DNA from: DATFRY01 sp963764695
GTDB lineage: Bacteria; Myxococcota_A; Polyangia; Haliangiales; Haliangiaceae
NCBI GenBank assembly: GCA_963764695.1
Contig: CAVXTW010000002.1
Coordinates: 558,001-622,000, forward strand
DNA: 64,000 bases
Reading direction: 5' to 3'
A model generated the notes under the pieces. The model was not told where the DNA came from. It worked only from the letters and a program-made list of their open reading frames with translations, and made no database searches. This document shows positions 9,289-20,369 of this stretch, piece by piece (within the stretch, counting starts at the first letter, position 1; the number at the start of each line of letters is the position of its first letter). Position numbers and translations under genes: made by a program.

Positions 9289-10589
9289 TGCTGCGATGGT
9301 GACACGACCGAGTCCGGTCCGAGGACGAGCTTGGTCGACACCGAGCGCAGGTGGATGCGGCCCGCGCTGCCGCCGCCGCCACCGCCGCCGGCCAGCCCGG
9401 CGCCGCTGGAGCTGCCGGTCTCGCCGTCTCCGCCCTGGTCGGCGCCGCGCGCTCCGCCGTCGCCGCCGTCGCCTCCCGCGCCGTCGCTGGTGCCGCCGCT
9501 GGCCGGGTCGTCGCTGGCGTCGAGCCCGTTGGCCCCTTCCGCGGTGTTGTCGCTGAGCAGCGTGCCCTCGCCGCCGCCGCCGCCGTTGGCGGTGACCGCG
9601 CCGTCGATCCGCACGCTCGAGCCCTCGAACAGCAGGCCGCCGCCGGCCCCGCCGCCACCGCCGCCGGCGCCATCCGCCTCGGCGTTCACGCCCTCGCCGC
9701 CGCCGCCGCGCGCGGTCACGATGCCGCTGCCCGCGACCAGGAGCTCGCCGCCGGCCACCAGCTGGAGCCCGCCGCCAGCGCCGCCGCCGACCCCGCCATC
9801 GAGGCCACCTACGCCGCCGCGGCAGCCGCCGCGCAGCGGGACCAGCGACGCGCTTCCGCCCGCCTGTCCGCCCGGCACCGGCTGCCCGCCCGGCGCGTTG
9901 TCGACCTCCGCGCCGGTGCCGCCGGCGGTGGCGAAGGCGCCGCCTCCTCCGCCGGTGCCGCCCTCGAAGACGCCGAGGTCCTGCACCTCGCCGTCGGCAC
10001 CGCGCCCGTCGGCGCAGGCCTCCTCGTCGTCGCCGCCCGCTCCGCTGCCGGCATTGACAGCTCCGGCGCTGATGAGGCCGGCGATGTCGATGTCGTCGGT
10101 GGCGACCAGGATCATCGCGCGCGGTCCATCCACCCCGAGCTGCACGCCGGCCGCCACGCTGAAGGAGGTCGTGGCCACCAGCAGGATGTCCGGCCCGCCG
10201 TTCTGGCCGACCACGATGCCGTCGAGGACTCGCTGCCCGCCGCCGGGGCTCGTGAGCTGGCCGGTGGAGGTGTTTATCTGGTAGTTGTCGGCGGTGTCGT
10301 TGAGGACGATCGGCCCGTTCAGCTCGACGACGTCGCACGGATCGAAGTTGGAGGGCGCGAACGGCAGCGCGACAAGGCAGCCGCCACCGTCGGCCGGACC
10401 GCCGTCGCGGCCGGCATCGGCGCCGCCGCCCCCGTCCACGATTCCGCCGCCGGCATCGTTCGCGCCGCCGCCGCCGTCGACGCCACCACCGCCGCCGCCG
10501 GCCGCGCCCGCCGGATCGAACGAACATCCGAGCGGGACGACGAGGCCGAGCAGAAGGAGTAGATCAGTTCCTGATCGCGACGCTGCCAA
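9285..10589 (-). CDS. glycine-rich repeat lipoprotein
   Basis: A 434-residue protein with a lipoprotein signal (hydrophobic LLLLLGLVV then PLGC), followed by very Gly-rich sequence with runs of up to six Gly. It alternates with short hydrophobic strands such as 'MILVATDDIDIAGLISAGAVN' and 'LLFEGSSVRIDGAVTANGGGG'. This resembles a family of secreted delta-proteobacterial proteins in which Gly-rich turns separate short beta strands, probably a solenoid. No catalytic motif is seen. The start is TTG at 10589, preceded by GGTGAGG. The stop overlaps the aminopeptidase start by four bases, so the two are co-translated. Proximity suggests a surface scaffold or substrate-binding role for the aminopeptidase, but that is inference. 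Confidence 0.85.
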   Translation of the reverse strand: MAASRSGTDLLLLLGLVVPLGCSFDPAGAAGGGGGGVDGGGGANDAGGGIVDGGGGADAGRDGGPADGGGCLVALPFAPSNFDPCDVVELNGPIVLNDTADNYQINTSTGQLTSPGGGQRVLDGIVVGQNGGPDILLVATTSFSVAAGVQLGVDGPRAMILVATDDIDIAGLISAGAVNAGSGAGGDDEEACADGRGADGEVQDLGVFEGGTGGGGGAFATAGGTGAEVDNAPGGQPVPGGQAGGSASLVPLRGGCRGGVGGLDGGVGGGAGGGLQLVAGGELLVAGSGIVTARGGGGEGVNAEADGAGGGGGGAGGGLLFEGSSVRIDGAVTANGGGGGEGTLLSDNTAEGANGLDASDDPASGGTSDGAGGDGGDGGARGADQGGDGETGSSSGAGLAGGGGGGGSAGRIHLRSVSTKLVLGPDSVVSPSQQ

Positions 10590-10630
10590 GCCTCACCATC
10601 CTGGACGAGCCGGCGGAATGCGGGGACAGC

Positions 10631-10963
10631 TTAGCGCGCGTCCCGGTGCAGGTCGATCTCGACATAGACCGCACCGCCGGCCAGCTGGACCGGGAAGCGC
10701 CGCAGGCGCAGGGCTGCATCGTGGGGGCAGCGCCCGCTCTCCAGATCGAACTCGTAGCCGTGACCGGGGCATGTGAGGACCTGTCCGTCCAGACCGCCGG
10801 GAAGCAGCGAGACATCCTCGTGCGGACAGATGCTGGAAGAGGCCAGAAATCGATCCCCGACGTGCGCGACCAGGATGGGAAACGAAAGCAGGGCCACGCG
10901 GAATCCGCGCATCTCGCCAGGCGGGACCTCACTGGCTTCGCACACTCGCAGCCACATGGCCAT
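10631..10963 (-). CDS. Rieske-type [2Fe-2S] ferredoxin
   Basis: A 110-residue single-domain protein. The cluster ligands are visible in two motifs, CPHED (C-x-H) and CPGHGYEF (C-x2-H), 18 residues apart, which is the Rieske pattern of dioxygenase-type ferredoxins and small NirD-like proteins. There is no signal peptide, so it is cytoplasmic. The start codon lies two bases after the stop of the upstream permease gene, placing it in the peptide operon. The electron-transfer partner is not in the window. A Rieske protein inside a peptide-transport operon is odd, and its function there is not evident. Confidence 0.88.
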   Translation of the reverse strand: MAMWLRVCEASEVPPGEMRGFRVALLSFPILVAHVGDRFLASSSICPHEDVSLLPGGLDGQVLTCPGHGYEFDLESGRCPHDAALRLRRFPVQLAGGAVYVEIDLHRDAR

Positions 10964-10965
10964 GT

Positions 10966-11792
<827 letters not shown>

Positions 11793-11796
<4 letters not shown>

Positions 11797-12731
11797 GCGC
11801 GCCTCACCCGCGGATCGGCCAGCCCGTAGGCAAGGTCGACGAGCAAGTTCACGGTCACGTAGCAGACGGCGATGACCAGCACCGTGCCCTGGACCAGCGG
11901 ATAGTTGCGCTCGCTGATGCCCTCGAGCAGGAGCGTGCCCAGCCCCGGCCGCGCGAACACCTTCTCGGTGATGATGGCGCCGCCGAGCAGCCCGCCGAAC
12001 TGCAGCCCGGCCACCGTGATGACCGGCAGGAGCGCGTTGCGCAGGCCGTGCTTGACCACCACCATCCACTCCGGCAATCCCTTGGCGCGCGCGGTGGTGA
12101 TGAAGTCCTCGCGCAGCACCTCGACCAGCGACGAGCGCGTCATGCGCGACAGCATCGCCATGAGGTGCGTCCCGACCACCAGCGACGGCAGGAGCAGCGC
12201 GAAGGCGGCGTCCGGCTCGGCCGGGCCCGGCAGCCAGCCCAGCTCGAGGAAGAACAGCGACAGGACCAGCGGGCCCATCCACATGGTCGGCATGGAGATG
12301 CCGGCCAGCGAGACGGTCGCGGCCAGCGCGTCGATCCAGGTGCCGCGGCGGACAGCGGCCACCACGCCCAGCGGAAGCGCGAGCAGGAGCGCGGCCAGCA
12401 TGCCGCCGACCGCGAGCTCGAGCGTGTAGGGCAGCACCTCGGTCACGCGCTGCATGACGGTCGGGCTGCCGGCCGCGATCGGGCACTGCCGGCCCAGGCT
12501 GCCGTTGCCGACGTTGCGCAGGAAGATGCCGAACTGGGCCGGCAGCGACTCGTCCAGGTGCATGCAGCGCACCATGGCGTCGCGCTGCTCCGGCGTGGCG
12601 TCGCCGCCCGCGAGGCGGTCAACCGGATCGCCCGGCACGATGTGCAGGACGAGAAACACGAGCACCGAGACGCCCAGCACCGCGAGCGCGCTGGAGCCGA
12701 GCCGGCGCAGCAGAAAGGGACCGATCGGCAC
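11793..12731 (-). CDS. oligopeptide/dipeptide ABC transporter permease, DppB/OppB type
   Basis: A 312-residue permease with an N-terminal helix (LAVLGVSVLVFLVLHIVPGDP, typical of DppB/OppB) and five more helices. The EAA-like coupling loop reads 'LREDFITTARAKGLPEWMV', and the last helices include 'GLLGGAIITEKVFARPGLG'. It pairs with the downstream OppC-type gene to form the membrane channel for peptide or nickel/peptide import. The GTG start at 12731 gives the family-typical N-terminus. It is the first gene of the peptide operon; 62 bp separate it from the DUF4349 gene upstream. Confidence 0.93.
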
Positions 12732-12793
12732 CGCGGCATCAGATTACCAGGCGGCGCCGGTCGGGCGAGCTCGGTCGCCCGCCGGGTCGCGGG

Positions 12794-13678
12794 TCAGATG
12801 CGGCGGCGCAGGCGCAGGGTGCGGCGCAGGATCCAGGCGCCGATGCCGAGCGGCACGAGCCAGGGCAGCGCGGCGACCAGGAACAGGAGCAGACCCTCGG
12901 CGGCGGCTTCCAGCGCGCGCAGCGAGCCGGCGAACGCCCCGCTCACCTTGCCGGCCAGGCCGACCTGCACCTCCGGCACGTAGACCGCGCGGGTGACCAC
13001 CTCGACGGTGAGGGTGGCCAGCGAGGTGCGGTCGTCGAGCCCGCGCAGCTGGCCCTCCATCACCTCGATCGACTCGCGCACGCGTCCGACCTCGCGCTCG
13101 ACCTCGAGCAGGTCCTTGACGCCGCCGGCGCGGGCGGCCAGCTCCAGCATGCGGGCCTCGAGCTTCTTGGCGTTGTGCAGGCGGGCGGACAGATCGTAGT
13201 AGGTGTCGCTCACGTCCTCGGCGCGCAGCGACTCGCGGCGCAGGGTGCCCAGCTTCGAGAGCGCGGCCACCGCGCCGTCGATCTGCCGCTCCGGGATGCG
13301 CAGGGTCAGGGTGGCGGCGCCGGCCGCGCCCTCGTGGCGGCCGACGTCCACCGCGGCGACGAAGCCGCCGGAGCTGCGCACCAGGCCCTCGATGGCGGCG
13401 CGCGCCTCCTCGTAGTCGTCGACCTCGATGAGGAGCGAGCCGGTGCGGATGACCTTGCGCGGCCGGTTCTGGTCGGCCTTGGGCGCCGGCTCGTTGACCT
13501 TCGACTGGTCGCCGGCGAACCCGGCGGCCGGCGTGGTGGTCGCCTCGCCCCGGTCTCCGTCCTGGGCCAGGATCGCGGTCTGCGATTCGTCCGACTTGGG
13601 AGCCTGGTCGCTCGCCTTGCAGGAGACGGCGGCGACGGCGAGGAGGAGGGCGATGGAGCGAGGAGACAGGTGAGCCAT
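12794..13678 (-). CDS. DUF4349 lipoprotein
   Basis: A 294-residue lipoprotein: signal helix LLLAVAAVSC, an Asp/Lys/Ala-rich linker, then a DUF4349 domain. The domain has 'RTGSLLIEVDDYEEARAAIEG', 'GGFVAAVDV', 'LTLRIPERQIDGAVAALSKLG', a coiled-coil region (about 160-215, 'LHNAKKLEARMLELAARAG') and 'LTVEVVTRA'. It ends in a C-terminal membrane helix (LLLFLVAALPWLVPLGIGAWIL) and an Arg-rich tail. DUF4349 proteins are envelope proteins of unknown activity. The start at 13678 fits the signal peptide; the longer in-frame start at 13735 would bury it. Confidence 0.87.
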   Translation of the reverse strand: MAHLSPRSIALLLAVAAVSCKASDQAPKSDESQTAILAQDGDRGEATTTPAAGFAGDQSKVNEPAPKADQNRPRKVIRTGSLLIEVDDYEEARAAIEGLVRSSGGFVAAVDVGRHEGAAGAATLTLRIPERQIDGAVAALSKLGTLRRESLRAEDVSDTYYDLSARLHNAKKLEARMLELAARAGGVKDLLEVEREVGRVRESIEVMEGQLRGLDDRTSLATLTVEVVTRAVYVPEVQVGLAGKVSGAFAGSLRALEAAAEGLLLFLVAALPWLVPLGIGAWILRRTLRLRRRI

Positions 13679-13765
13679 GGCCGATGCAACGCGCGGGCCC
13701 TGGCGCGGGATTTGTCGCGGCCGCGGAAAGTACAACCGGTGACAGGTCGCGACAGGCGGCGACGA

Positions 13766-14632
13766 TCACGTGCGTCGCAGGGCGTCGAGGGCCGCGCGCA
13801 CCGAGCCGCCGGCCGCGTGCAGGTCGGCCCACAGATCGCCGACCCGGGCCATGCGATCCGCCATGTTGCGCAGGTCGAAGGTGCGCGGCTCGACCTCACC
13901 GCGCTCGAGCTCCTCCCAGGTGCACGGCGCCGACACCGGTGCGCCCGGGCGCGGCCGCACCGCGTACGCGGCGGCGAAGGTGGCACCGTAACCGTTGCGG
14001 CCGGTGTCGACGAAGATGCGCCCGCCGCGGTCGACCTTCAGGAACTCCTGCGTCAGGTGGCGCGGGTCACGCGCGACCAGCGCGGTGCCGGCGGCGCCGG
14101 CGAGCTGGGCCACCTCGTCGTAGGTGGCCTCTCCGTCGAGCGGCACCACGATGTGATAGCCCCGGGAGCCGGTGGTCTTCACCCGGCTGGTCAGGCCGAG
14201 CTCGCCGAGCAGGTCGCGCACGCGCAGGGCGGCGTCGCGGAGGACCGCGGCGTCCTCCTGCGACGGATCGAGATCGAACACGCACAGGTCGGGCCGGTGC
14301 AGGTCCGGCGCCCGCGAGATCCAGATGTGCGGCGTGATGCAGTTCTGGTTGGCCAGCCACAGGAGCGATCGCGTGTCGGTGACGATCGGGTAGTGGACCA
14401 TCCCGCCCTTCTTGGGCGCCGAGACCCGCTCGAGCCAGGCCGGGAACCCGCGCGTCACCGACTTGTGCATGAACCCCTTCTGGCCGATGCCCTGCGGGTA
14501 GCGCTCCATGGTGATCGGGCGCGAGCGGATGTGCGGCACCATGGCCGGCGCGACCGCCTCGTAGTAGGCCGCCAGCTCACCCTTGGTGATGCCGTCGTCC
14601 GGGAACATCACCTTCTCCGGATGCGTGATCAC
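13766..14632 (-). CDS. LigD-type primase-polymerase (non-homologous end-joining polymerase domain)
   Basis: A 288-residue protein matching the stand-alone LigD polymerase (AEP/PrimPol) domain: 'HPEKVMFPDDGITKGELAAYY', 'PITMERYPQGI', 'FMHKSV', and the metal-binding motif 'VFDLDPS'. It continues with 'TTGSRGYHIVVPL' and 'GATFAAAYAVRPRPGAPVSAP'. Such polymerases add nucleotides at DNA ends during bacterial non-homologous end joining with Ku. The GTG start is five bases after the ligase stop, so it is co-transcribed with the ligase. The polymerase, ligase and (absent) phosphoesterase domains that are one protein in Mycobacterium or Pseudomonas are separate here. No Ku gene is in the window. Confidence 0.93.
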   Translation of the reverse strand: MITHPEKVMFPDDGITKGELAAYYEAVAPAMVPHIRSRPITMERYPQGIGQKGFMHKSVTRGFPAWLERVSAPKKGGMVHYPIVTDTRSLLWLANQNCITPHIWISRAPDLHRPDLCVFDLDPSQEDAAVLRDAALRVRDLLGELGLTSRVKTTGSRGYHIVVPLDGEATYDEVAQLAGAAGTALVARDPRHLTQEFLKVDRGGRIFVDTGRNGYGATFAAAYAVRPRPGAPVSAPCTWEELERGEVEPRTFDLRNMADRMARVGDLWADLHAAGGSVRAALDALRRT

Positions 14633-14636
14633 CGCT

Positions 14637-15587
14637 TCACGGCTTCTCCCTGACCACCTCGCGCGCGGCCTTGTCGGTGCGCAGCCCGACCAGGCGCGGG
14701 TGGCGCAGCTTGCCGTGCACGGTCCACTCGATGAAGGCGACCTGCACGACGATCTCCGGGCGAACCCAGTGCGCGCGGATGCGCGGCAGGCCGGCGCCGC
14801 GCGTGAAGGGCGGCGACGCGATCTCGATGGTGTCGAGGCGCGCGCGCAGCTCGAGCAGGAGCTTTGTGTCGAACCCGGTGCCGACCCGTCCGGCGAAGAC
14901 CAGGTCGTCGCCGTCGAAGTGACCGACAAGCAGCGCGCCCAGGCCGACCCTGCCGCCCTGCGGATCGGTGAAGCCGCCGACCACCAGCTCCTGGCTCGCC
15001 TCGCACTTCATCTTGAGCCAGTGAGGCGAGCGCCGGTGCTCGTACGGCGAGTCGCGCCGCTTGGCGATCACGCCCTCCCAGCCGTCCCTGCACGCGCGCT
15101 CCCAGGGCCGCTCGTCGGATAGCTCGCCGACACGCTGCATCGGCGGTCGCATCGGCAGCCCGGCCAGCAGGGCGCGGCGCTCGACAAGCGGCAGCGCGCG
15201 CACGTCGCGCCCGTCGAGCCACAGCACGTCGAACACGTGATACGCGGCCCGCTCGCTCTCGCCGCGCCACACGCCGAGCGCCTCGCCGTCGAGGATGGCG
15301 TCCTCCACCGGCAGGTCTGCTATCGCGGCTGCCAGCGCCGGCGACGACTGCGGCAGCCGGTTGCGCGACAGCAGGCGCACGTCGGCGCCCTGCTTGAAGG
15401 CGAGCAGGCGGATGCCGTCCAGCTTGCGCTCGAACATCCACTCCGGCCCGCTGAACCGCTCGTAGGTGAGCGTGGCCGCCATCGGCTCGAACCATTCGGG
15501 AAACGGGGCGGTCACCGGAGCATCCTGACGGGCGCCGAAAAAGAGCGTGTCGGCCGGCGCTTGCCGGAGGATATCGTCGAACCGCAT
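14637..15587 (-). CDS. ATP-dependent DNA ligase, LigD ligase-domain type
   Basis: A 316-residue ligase. Motif I is ERKLDGIR, whose Lys is the adenylated nucleophile; later motifs include 'LDGEALG' and 'GWEGVIAKRRDSPY', then 'HWLKMKC' (motif V) and an OB-fold C-terminal domain with 'GRVGTGF' and 'HPRLVGLR'. It joins nicks and broken ends, presumably with the adjacent LigD-type polymerase. The ATG at 15587 overlaps the divergent membrane-protein start at 15586. An alternative start at the internal ATG before 'AATLTYERFS' would still retain all motifs, so the N-terminus is uncertain. Confidence 0.93.
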   Translation of the reverse strand: MRFDDILRQAPADTLFFGARQDAPVTAPFPEWFEPMAATLTYERFSGPEWMFERKLDGIRLLAFKQGADVRLLSRNRLPQSSPALAAAIADLPVEDAILDGEALGVWRGESERAAYHVFDVLWLDGRDVRALPLVERRALLAGLPMRPPMQRVGELSDERPWERACRDGWEGVIAKRRDSPYEHRRSPHWLKMKCEASQELVVGGFTDPQGGRVGLGALLVGHFDGDDLVFAGRVGTGFDTKLLLELRARLDTIEIASPPFTRGAGLPRIRAHWVRPEIVVQVAFIEWTVHGKLRHPRLVGLRTDKAAREVVREKP

Positions 15588-16386
15588 GGTGCGCCGGTTC
15601 TCGATCGGGTGGGTCCTGGTCAGCTACCTCATGATCGCGGGCGGCTTCATGCTCGCGGCGGTCGCGGTCTTCGTGACCAGGGCGTCCGGGGACTGGGTGA
15701 GCCAGGCCGCCTTCTTCGGCGGCGCCTTCGTGGGTGGCTTCTTCGCCGGCCGCGCCAGCCCGCGCAGGACCGTCGCCGAGCCCGGGCTGGCCGGTGTGCT
15801 GCTCATCCTGACAGTGTTCGGGCTCTCGTACCTGATCCAGGACCCGCGCGACTTCTCGCTGGGCGGCGATGACCCGATGCTCGCCGCGCTCAGGATGGGC
15901 TTCGTCAGCGGCCTGGGCGGCTTCGTCGGCGGCCTGGTCGGCGAGCGCACGTCCCGCCGCGAGCCGTCGCACAGCGGATGGCGCTGGTGGGGCATCGCCT
16001 GCCTCATCAATGTGGGGATGACGTATCTCCTGCTCGGGCTGTTCGCGCTCCCGCTGTCGGCCGGCGCGGCGGAGAACGACTTCTTGACCCTGCTCGCCAT
16101 CGTGGCCTCCACGCTGTCCTCGTTCGGCAGCGGCTTCGTCACCCAGGCCATCGCGCCGCGCGCCATGCCGGTCGCTTGCGGCGCCGGCACCATCGGGCTC
16201 ATGGCATACGTCCTGGTCGTCAACGCCGGCCGGTTCCCGGCAAACATGGTGTACGGCGCGTTCCTCGTCTGCGCCATCGCCGTGGGGCTCGGTGTGCTCG
16301 GCGCGTTGCTCGGCTGGCGCCTCATCGGCGCGCGTCGTGCTGCGCGTCTGCTCAGTCCCGACCTCCCCGAAGCGCGCGTGCAGTAG
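15586..16386 (+). CDS. polytopic membrane protein, unknown function
   Basis: A 266-residue protein with about seven predicted membrane helices and many Gly-rich small-residue faces ('GGAFVGGFFAGRA', 'GLGGFVGGLVGER'). It resembles the TIGR04086/YrzE-like class of small membrane proteins but I cannot assign a family with confidence. A GGAGG lies 17 bases before the ATG at 15586, rather far. It diverges from the ligase gene, overlapping its start. It precedes ftsW with a 96-bp gap. Confidence 0.7.
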   Translation: MVRRFSIGWVLVSYLMIAGGFMLAAVAVFVTRASGDWVSQAAFFGGAFVGGFFAGRASPRRTVAEPGLAGVLLILTVFGLSYLIQDPRDFSLGGDDPMLAALRMGFVSGLGGFVGGLVGERTSRREPSHSGWRWWGIACLINVGMTYLLLGLFALPLSAGAAENDFLTLLAIVASTLSSFGSGFVTQAIAPRAMPVACGAGTIGLMAYVLVVNAGRFPANMVYGAFLVCAIAVGLGVLGALLGWRLIGARRAARLLSPDLPEARVQ

Positions 16387-16482
16387 CTCGCATCGGCCGC
16401 GCATCCGGTTCATCGATTCCGGAGTGGCGGCTCGACGGCAAAAAAGAGGCGCGCGCGAGCGGAGTCGTTCGAGGATCCGCGG

Positions 16483-17736
16483 ATGACCGGGGAGGGTCTC
16501 AAGCGCATCGTACCCGTGATCGGCAGGCGCCGATCGCAGAGGCTCGAGGAGCAGGCGCCGGTCATCCTGGCGCCGGAGCGGCCTGTCGACCTCGTGCTTC
16601 TCGCGGCCATCCTCGGCCTGGTGGCGCTCGGCACCATCGAGGTCTACAGCTCCAGCGCGGTCTACGCGCTCAAGAAGTCCGGCGACGCGGCCTACTTCCT
16701 CAAGCGACAGCTCGGCTGGCTCACCATCGGGGCGTGCGCGCTGTGGGTCGGCGTCGCGACCGACCACCGCTGGCTGCGCCACCGCTCGCACTGGCTGCTG
16801 CTGACCGCGGTCGGGTCGCTCATCGCGGTGCTGTTCGTCGGCGCGACGATCAACGCGGCCCGGCGCTGGTTCATCATCGGGCCGCTGTCGATCCAGCCGG
16901 TCGAGCTGGCCAAGCTCGCGCTCATCGCCTATCTCGCCCACAGCCTCACGCGCAAGGGCGACCGGGTGAAGGTGTTCACCGTCGGCTTCGTCTCGCACCT
17001 GTTCGTGTGCGCCGTGATCATGGCGCTGCTGCTCAAGCAGCCGGACCTCGGCTCCTGCATCATCCTCGGCGCCACCACGCTGACGATGCTGTTCGTGGCC
17101 GGGACCAGGACCTCGTACATCCTGCTCGCGGTGCTGGCCAGCGCGCCGGTGGTCTATCACTTCGTCGTCGGCACGCCGTGGCGCATGCAGCGGTTCCTCG
17201 CCTACTTCAACCCGGAGGCGTTCTCCGACGGCGTCGCGTACCAGATCATCCAGGCGCGCATCGCGGTCGGCTCCGGCGGCGCCAGCGGGACCGGCCTGGG
17301 CGACGGGCGGCAGCAGCTGGGCTACATGCCGGAGGGGCACAGCGACTTCATCATGGCCTCGGTCGGCGAGGAGCTGGGCTTCCTGGGCGTGCTGCTCGTG
17401 CTCGGGCTGTTCGGGGTGATCGTGTGGCGCGGCGGACGGGCCGCGCTGGCCGCGCGCGAGCCGTTCGGCGCCTACCTCGCGTTCGGCATCACCCTCGGCT
17501 TCGCGCTGCAGGCGCTGGTCAACTTCGGCGTGGTGCTGGGGCTCCTGCCGGCCAAGGGAATCACCCTGCCGTTCGTGAGCTACGGCGGCAGCTCGCTCAT
17601 CATGTCGCTTTACCTGGCCGGCATCCTGCTCAACGTGGCCCGCGGCGGCCCGCCGGCAGCGGTGCGCCGGCGCGAGCTGGTCAACCTGATCGGGGCTCGC
17701 CGCCGCAAGCGCCGCGCCGTCGTGGCGTGCGCCTGA
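16483..17736 (+). CDS. ftsW: FtsW, SEDS-family septal peptidoglycan polymerase
   Basis: A 417-residue SEDS protein with ten predicted helices. FtsW is a lipid II glycosyltransferase that polymerises septal glycan with its PBP partner. The family signature near the end reads 'LPAKGITLPFVSYGGSS' and the long extracytoplasmic loop contains 'GVAYQIIQARIAVGSGG' with 'LGDGRQQLGYMPEGHSDFI'. A 30-residue hydrophilic N-terminal extension precedes the first helix. The ATG has a GAGGA eight bases upstream. It is followed by murG-murC-murB-ddl, and synteny supports FtsW rather than RodA. Confidence 0.97.
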   Translation: MTGEGLKRIVPVIGRRRSQRLEEQAPVILAPERPVDLVLLAAILGLVALGTIEVYSSSAVYALKKSGDAAYFLKRQLGWLTIGACALWVGVATDHRWLRHRSHWLLLTAVGSLIAVLFVGATINAARRWFIIGPLSIQPVELAKLALIAYLAHSLTRKGDRVKVFTVGFVSHLFVCAVIMALLLKQPDLGSCIILGATTLTMLFVAGTRTSYILLAVLASAPVVYHFVVGTPWRMQRFLAYFNPEAFSDGVAYQIIQARIAVGSGGASGTGLGDGRQQLGYMPEGHSDFIMASVGEELGFLGVLLVLGLFGVIVWRGGRAALAAREPFGAYLAFGITLGFALQALVNFGVVLGLLPAKGITLPFVSYGGSSLIMSLYLAGILLNVARGGPPAAVRRRELVNLIGARRRKRRAVVACA

Positions 17737-17773
17737 TCGGGCGCGGGATGAATCCCGGCCCCGGTTCCGTTCA

Positions 17774-17779
17774 TATAAT
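17774..17779 (+). promoter_or_regulatory. candidate -10 box upstream of murG
   Basis: A perfect TATAAT sits in an AT-rich island (TCATATAATGATATGG) that stands out in this very GC-rich context, 52 bases before the murG start. No clear -35 element is seen at the usual distance. If active it would be an internal promoter for murG and downstream genes. Confidence 0.35.
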
Positions 17780-17830
17780 GATATGGACGCGGCCGGGACC
17801 GCCGATGCGATCTGTCATGAGGACCGTGAC

Positions 17831-18944
17831 ATGCGCCTGATCATCGCCGGGGGCGGCACCGGCGGGCACCTGTTTCCCGGCGTGGCGCTGGCCGAGGAGC
17901 TGCGCAGCCGCGATCCGGCGGCGGCGGTGCGCTTCGTCGGCACGGCGCGCGGCATCGAGGCGCGCGTGCTGCCGGAGCTGGGCTGGGACCTGGTGCTGAT
18001 CGAGGTGTCCGGCCTCAAGACGGTCGGCGCGCTGGGCGCGGTGCGCGGGCTGGTGCGGCTGCCGCGCGCGCTTGCTGCAGGCGCGCCGGGTGGTGCGCGA
18101 GTTCTCGCCCGACGTGGTGGTCGGCGTGGGCGGCTACGCGTCGGGGCCGGTGGTGCTGATGGCGCGGCTGATGGGGGTCAAGACCGCCATCCTGGAGCAG
18201 AACTCGCTGCCCGGCCTGGCCAACAAGATCCTGGGGCGCTTCGTGCACGCGGTATTCCTCGCGTTCGCCGAGACGCGCCGCTTCTTCAAGACGAGCAAGA
18301 TCCTCATGACCGGCAACCCGATCCGGCGCGACATCCGGCTGGCCCTGCAGGCCGTCGGCGCGGGCGGGGATGCAGAGAGTGGCGCGGAGCGGAGATTGCG
18401 CCTGTTCGTGTTCGGCGGCTCGCAGGGCGCCTCCGCGCTCAACGACATGGTGGCCGACGCGGCGGGGGTGCTGGCCGGGCGCGGCGTGGCGGTCGACATC
18501 GTCCATCAGACCGGCGACGCGCACCTGGAAGCGACGCGCGCGCGCTATGAAGCGGCGGGCGTGGCCGCCGACCTGCGCCCGTTCATCGTGGACATGGCCG
18601 CCGAGTACCGGCGCGCCGACCTTGTCATCGCCCGCGCGGGGGCAACCACCGTCGCCGAGCTGGGCGTGGTGGGGCGGCCGGCGATCCTGGTGCCGTATCC
18701 GTTCGCGGCGGATAATCACCAGGAGGTCAACGCGCGCGAGATGGCGCAGGCCGGAGCGGCGCTCATGTTCAGGCAGACCGAGCTGACAGCGGAGAAACTC
18801 GCCGACGCGGTGGCCGAACTGGCCGCCCATCCCGAGCGCCTGGCGGAGATGGGATCTGCTATGAAGGCGCTCGGCAAGCCTCAGGCCGCGGCCGCCATCC
18901 TGGACTGGTGCAGCGGCGCGGAGGCCGGCACCAGCAAGAGGTAG
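17831..18944 (+). CDS. murG: MurG, lipid II synthase; reading frame broken by one extra base
   Basis: UDP-GlcNAc:undecaprenyl-PP-MurNAc-pentapeptide GlcNAc transferase, making lipid II. The first part has the glycine-rich GGGTGGHLFPG and 'FVGTARGIEARVLPELGW'. The second part, in the next frame, has 'VGVGGYASGPVVLMARLMG', 'LEQNSLPGLANKILG', 'VFGGSQGA' and the UDP-GlcNAc site 'ARAGATTVAEL' with 'PYPFAADNHQ'. The frames join at 18072-18073, where CTTGCTGCAG appears for an expected CTGCTGCAG. Removing one T gives LPRALLQARRVVREF and a normal 370-residue MurG. The start at ATG 17831 matches the family. Because murG is essential, I treat this as one functional gene with a probable sequencing error. 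murC follows seven bases after its stop. Confidence 0.9.
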
Positions 18945-18950
18945 CACGCA

Positions 18951-20365
<1,415 letters not shown>

Positions 20366-20369
<4 letters not shown>

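Noticed and set aside
9360..10500. Simple-sequence GCC/CCG arrays as a tandem repeat or microsatellite
   Set aside because: They encode the poly-glycine of a clear lipoprotein and follow codon structure; no exact unit is repeated.
9289..10527. Possible long N-terminal extension of the aminopeptidase, Arg-rich, in the same frame
   Set aside because: This is the antisense-like shadow of the glycine-rich lipoprotein frame. The ATGA overlap and the lipobox at 9288 mark the true start.
14629..17340. Very long minus-strand open frame across the LigD/ftsW region
   Set aside because: Composition is Arg/Ala/Asp/His-rich with no motifs; it is opposite the well-supported ligase, membrane protein and ftsW genes and is a GC-content artefact.
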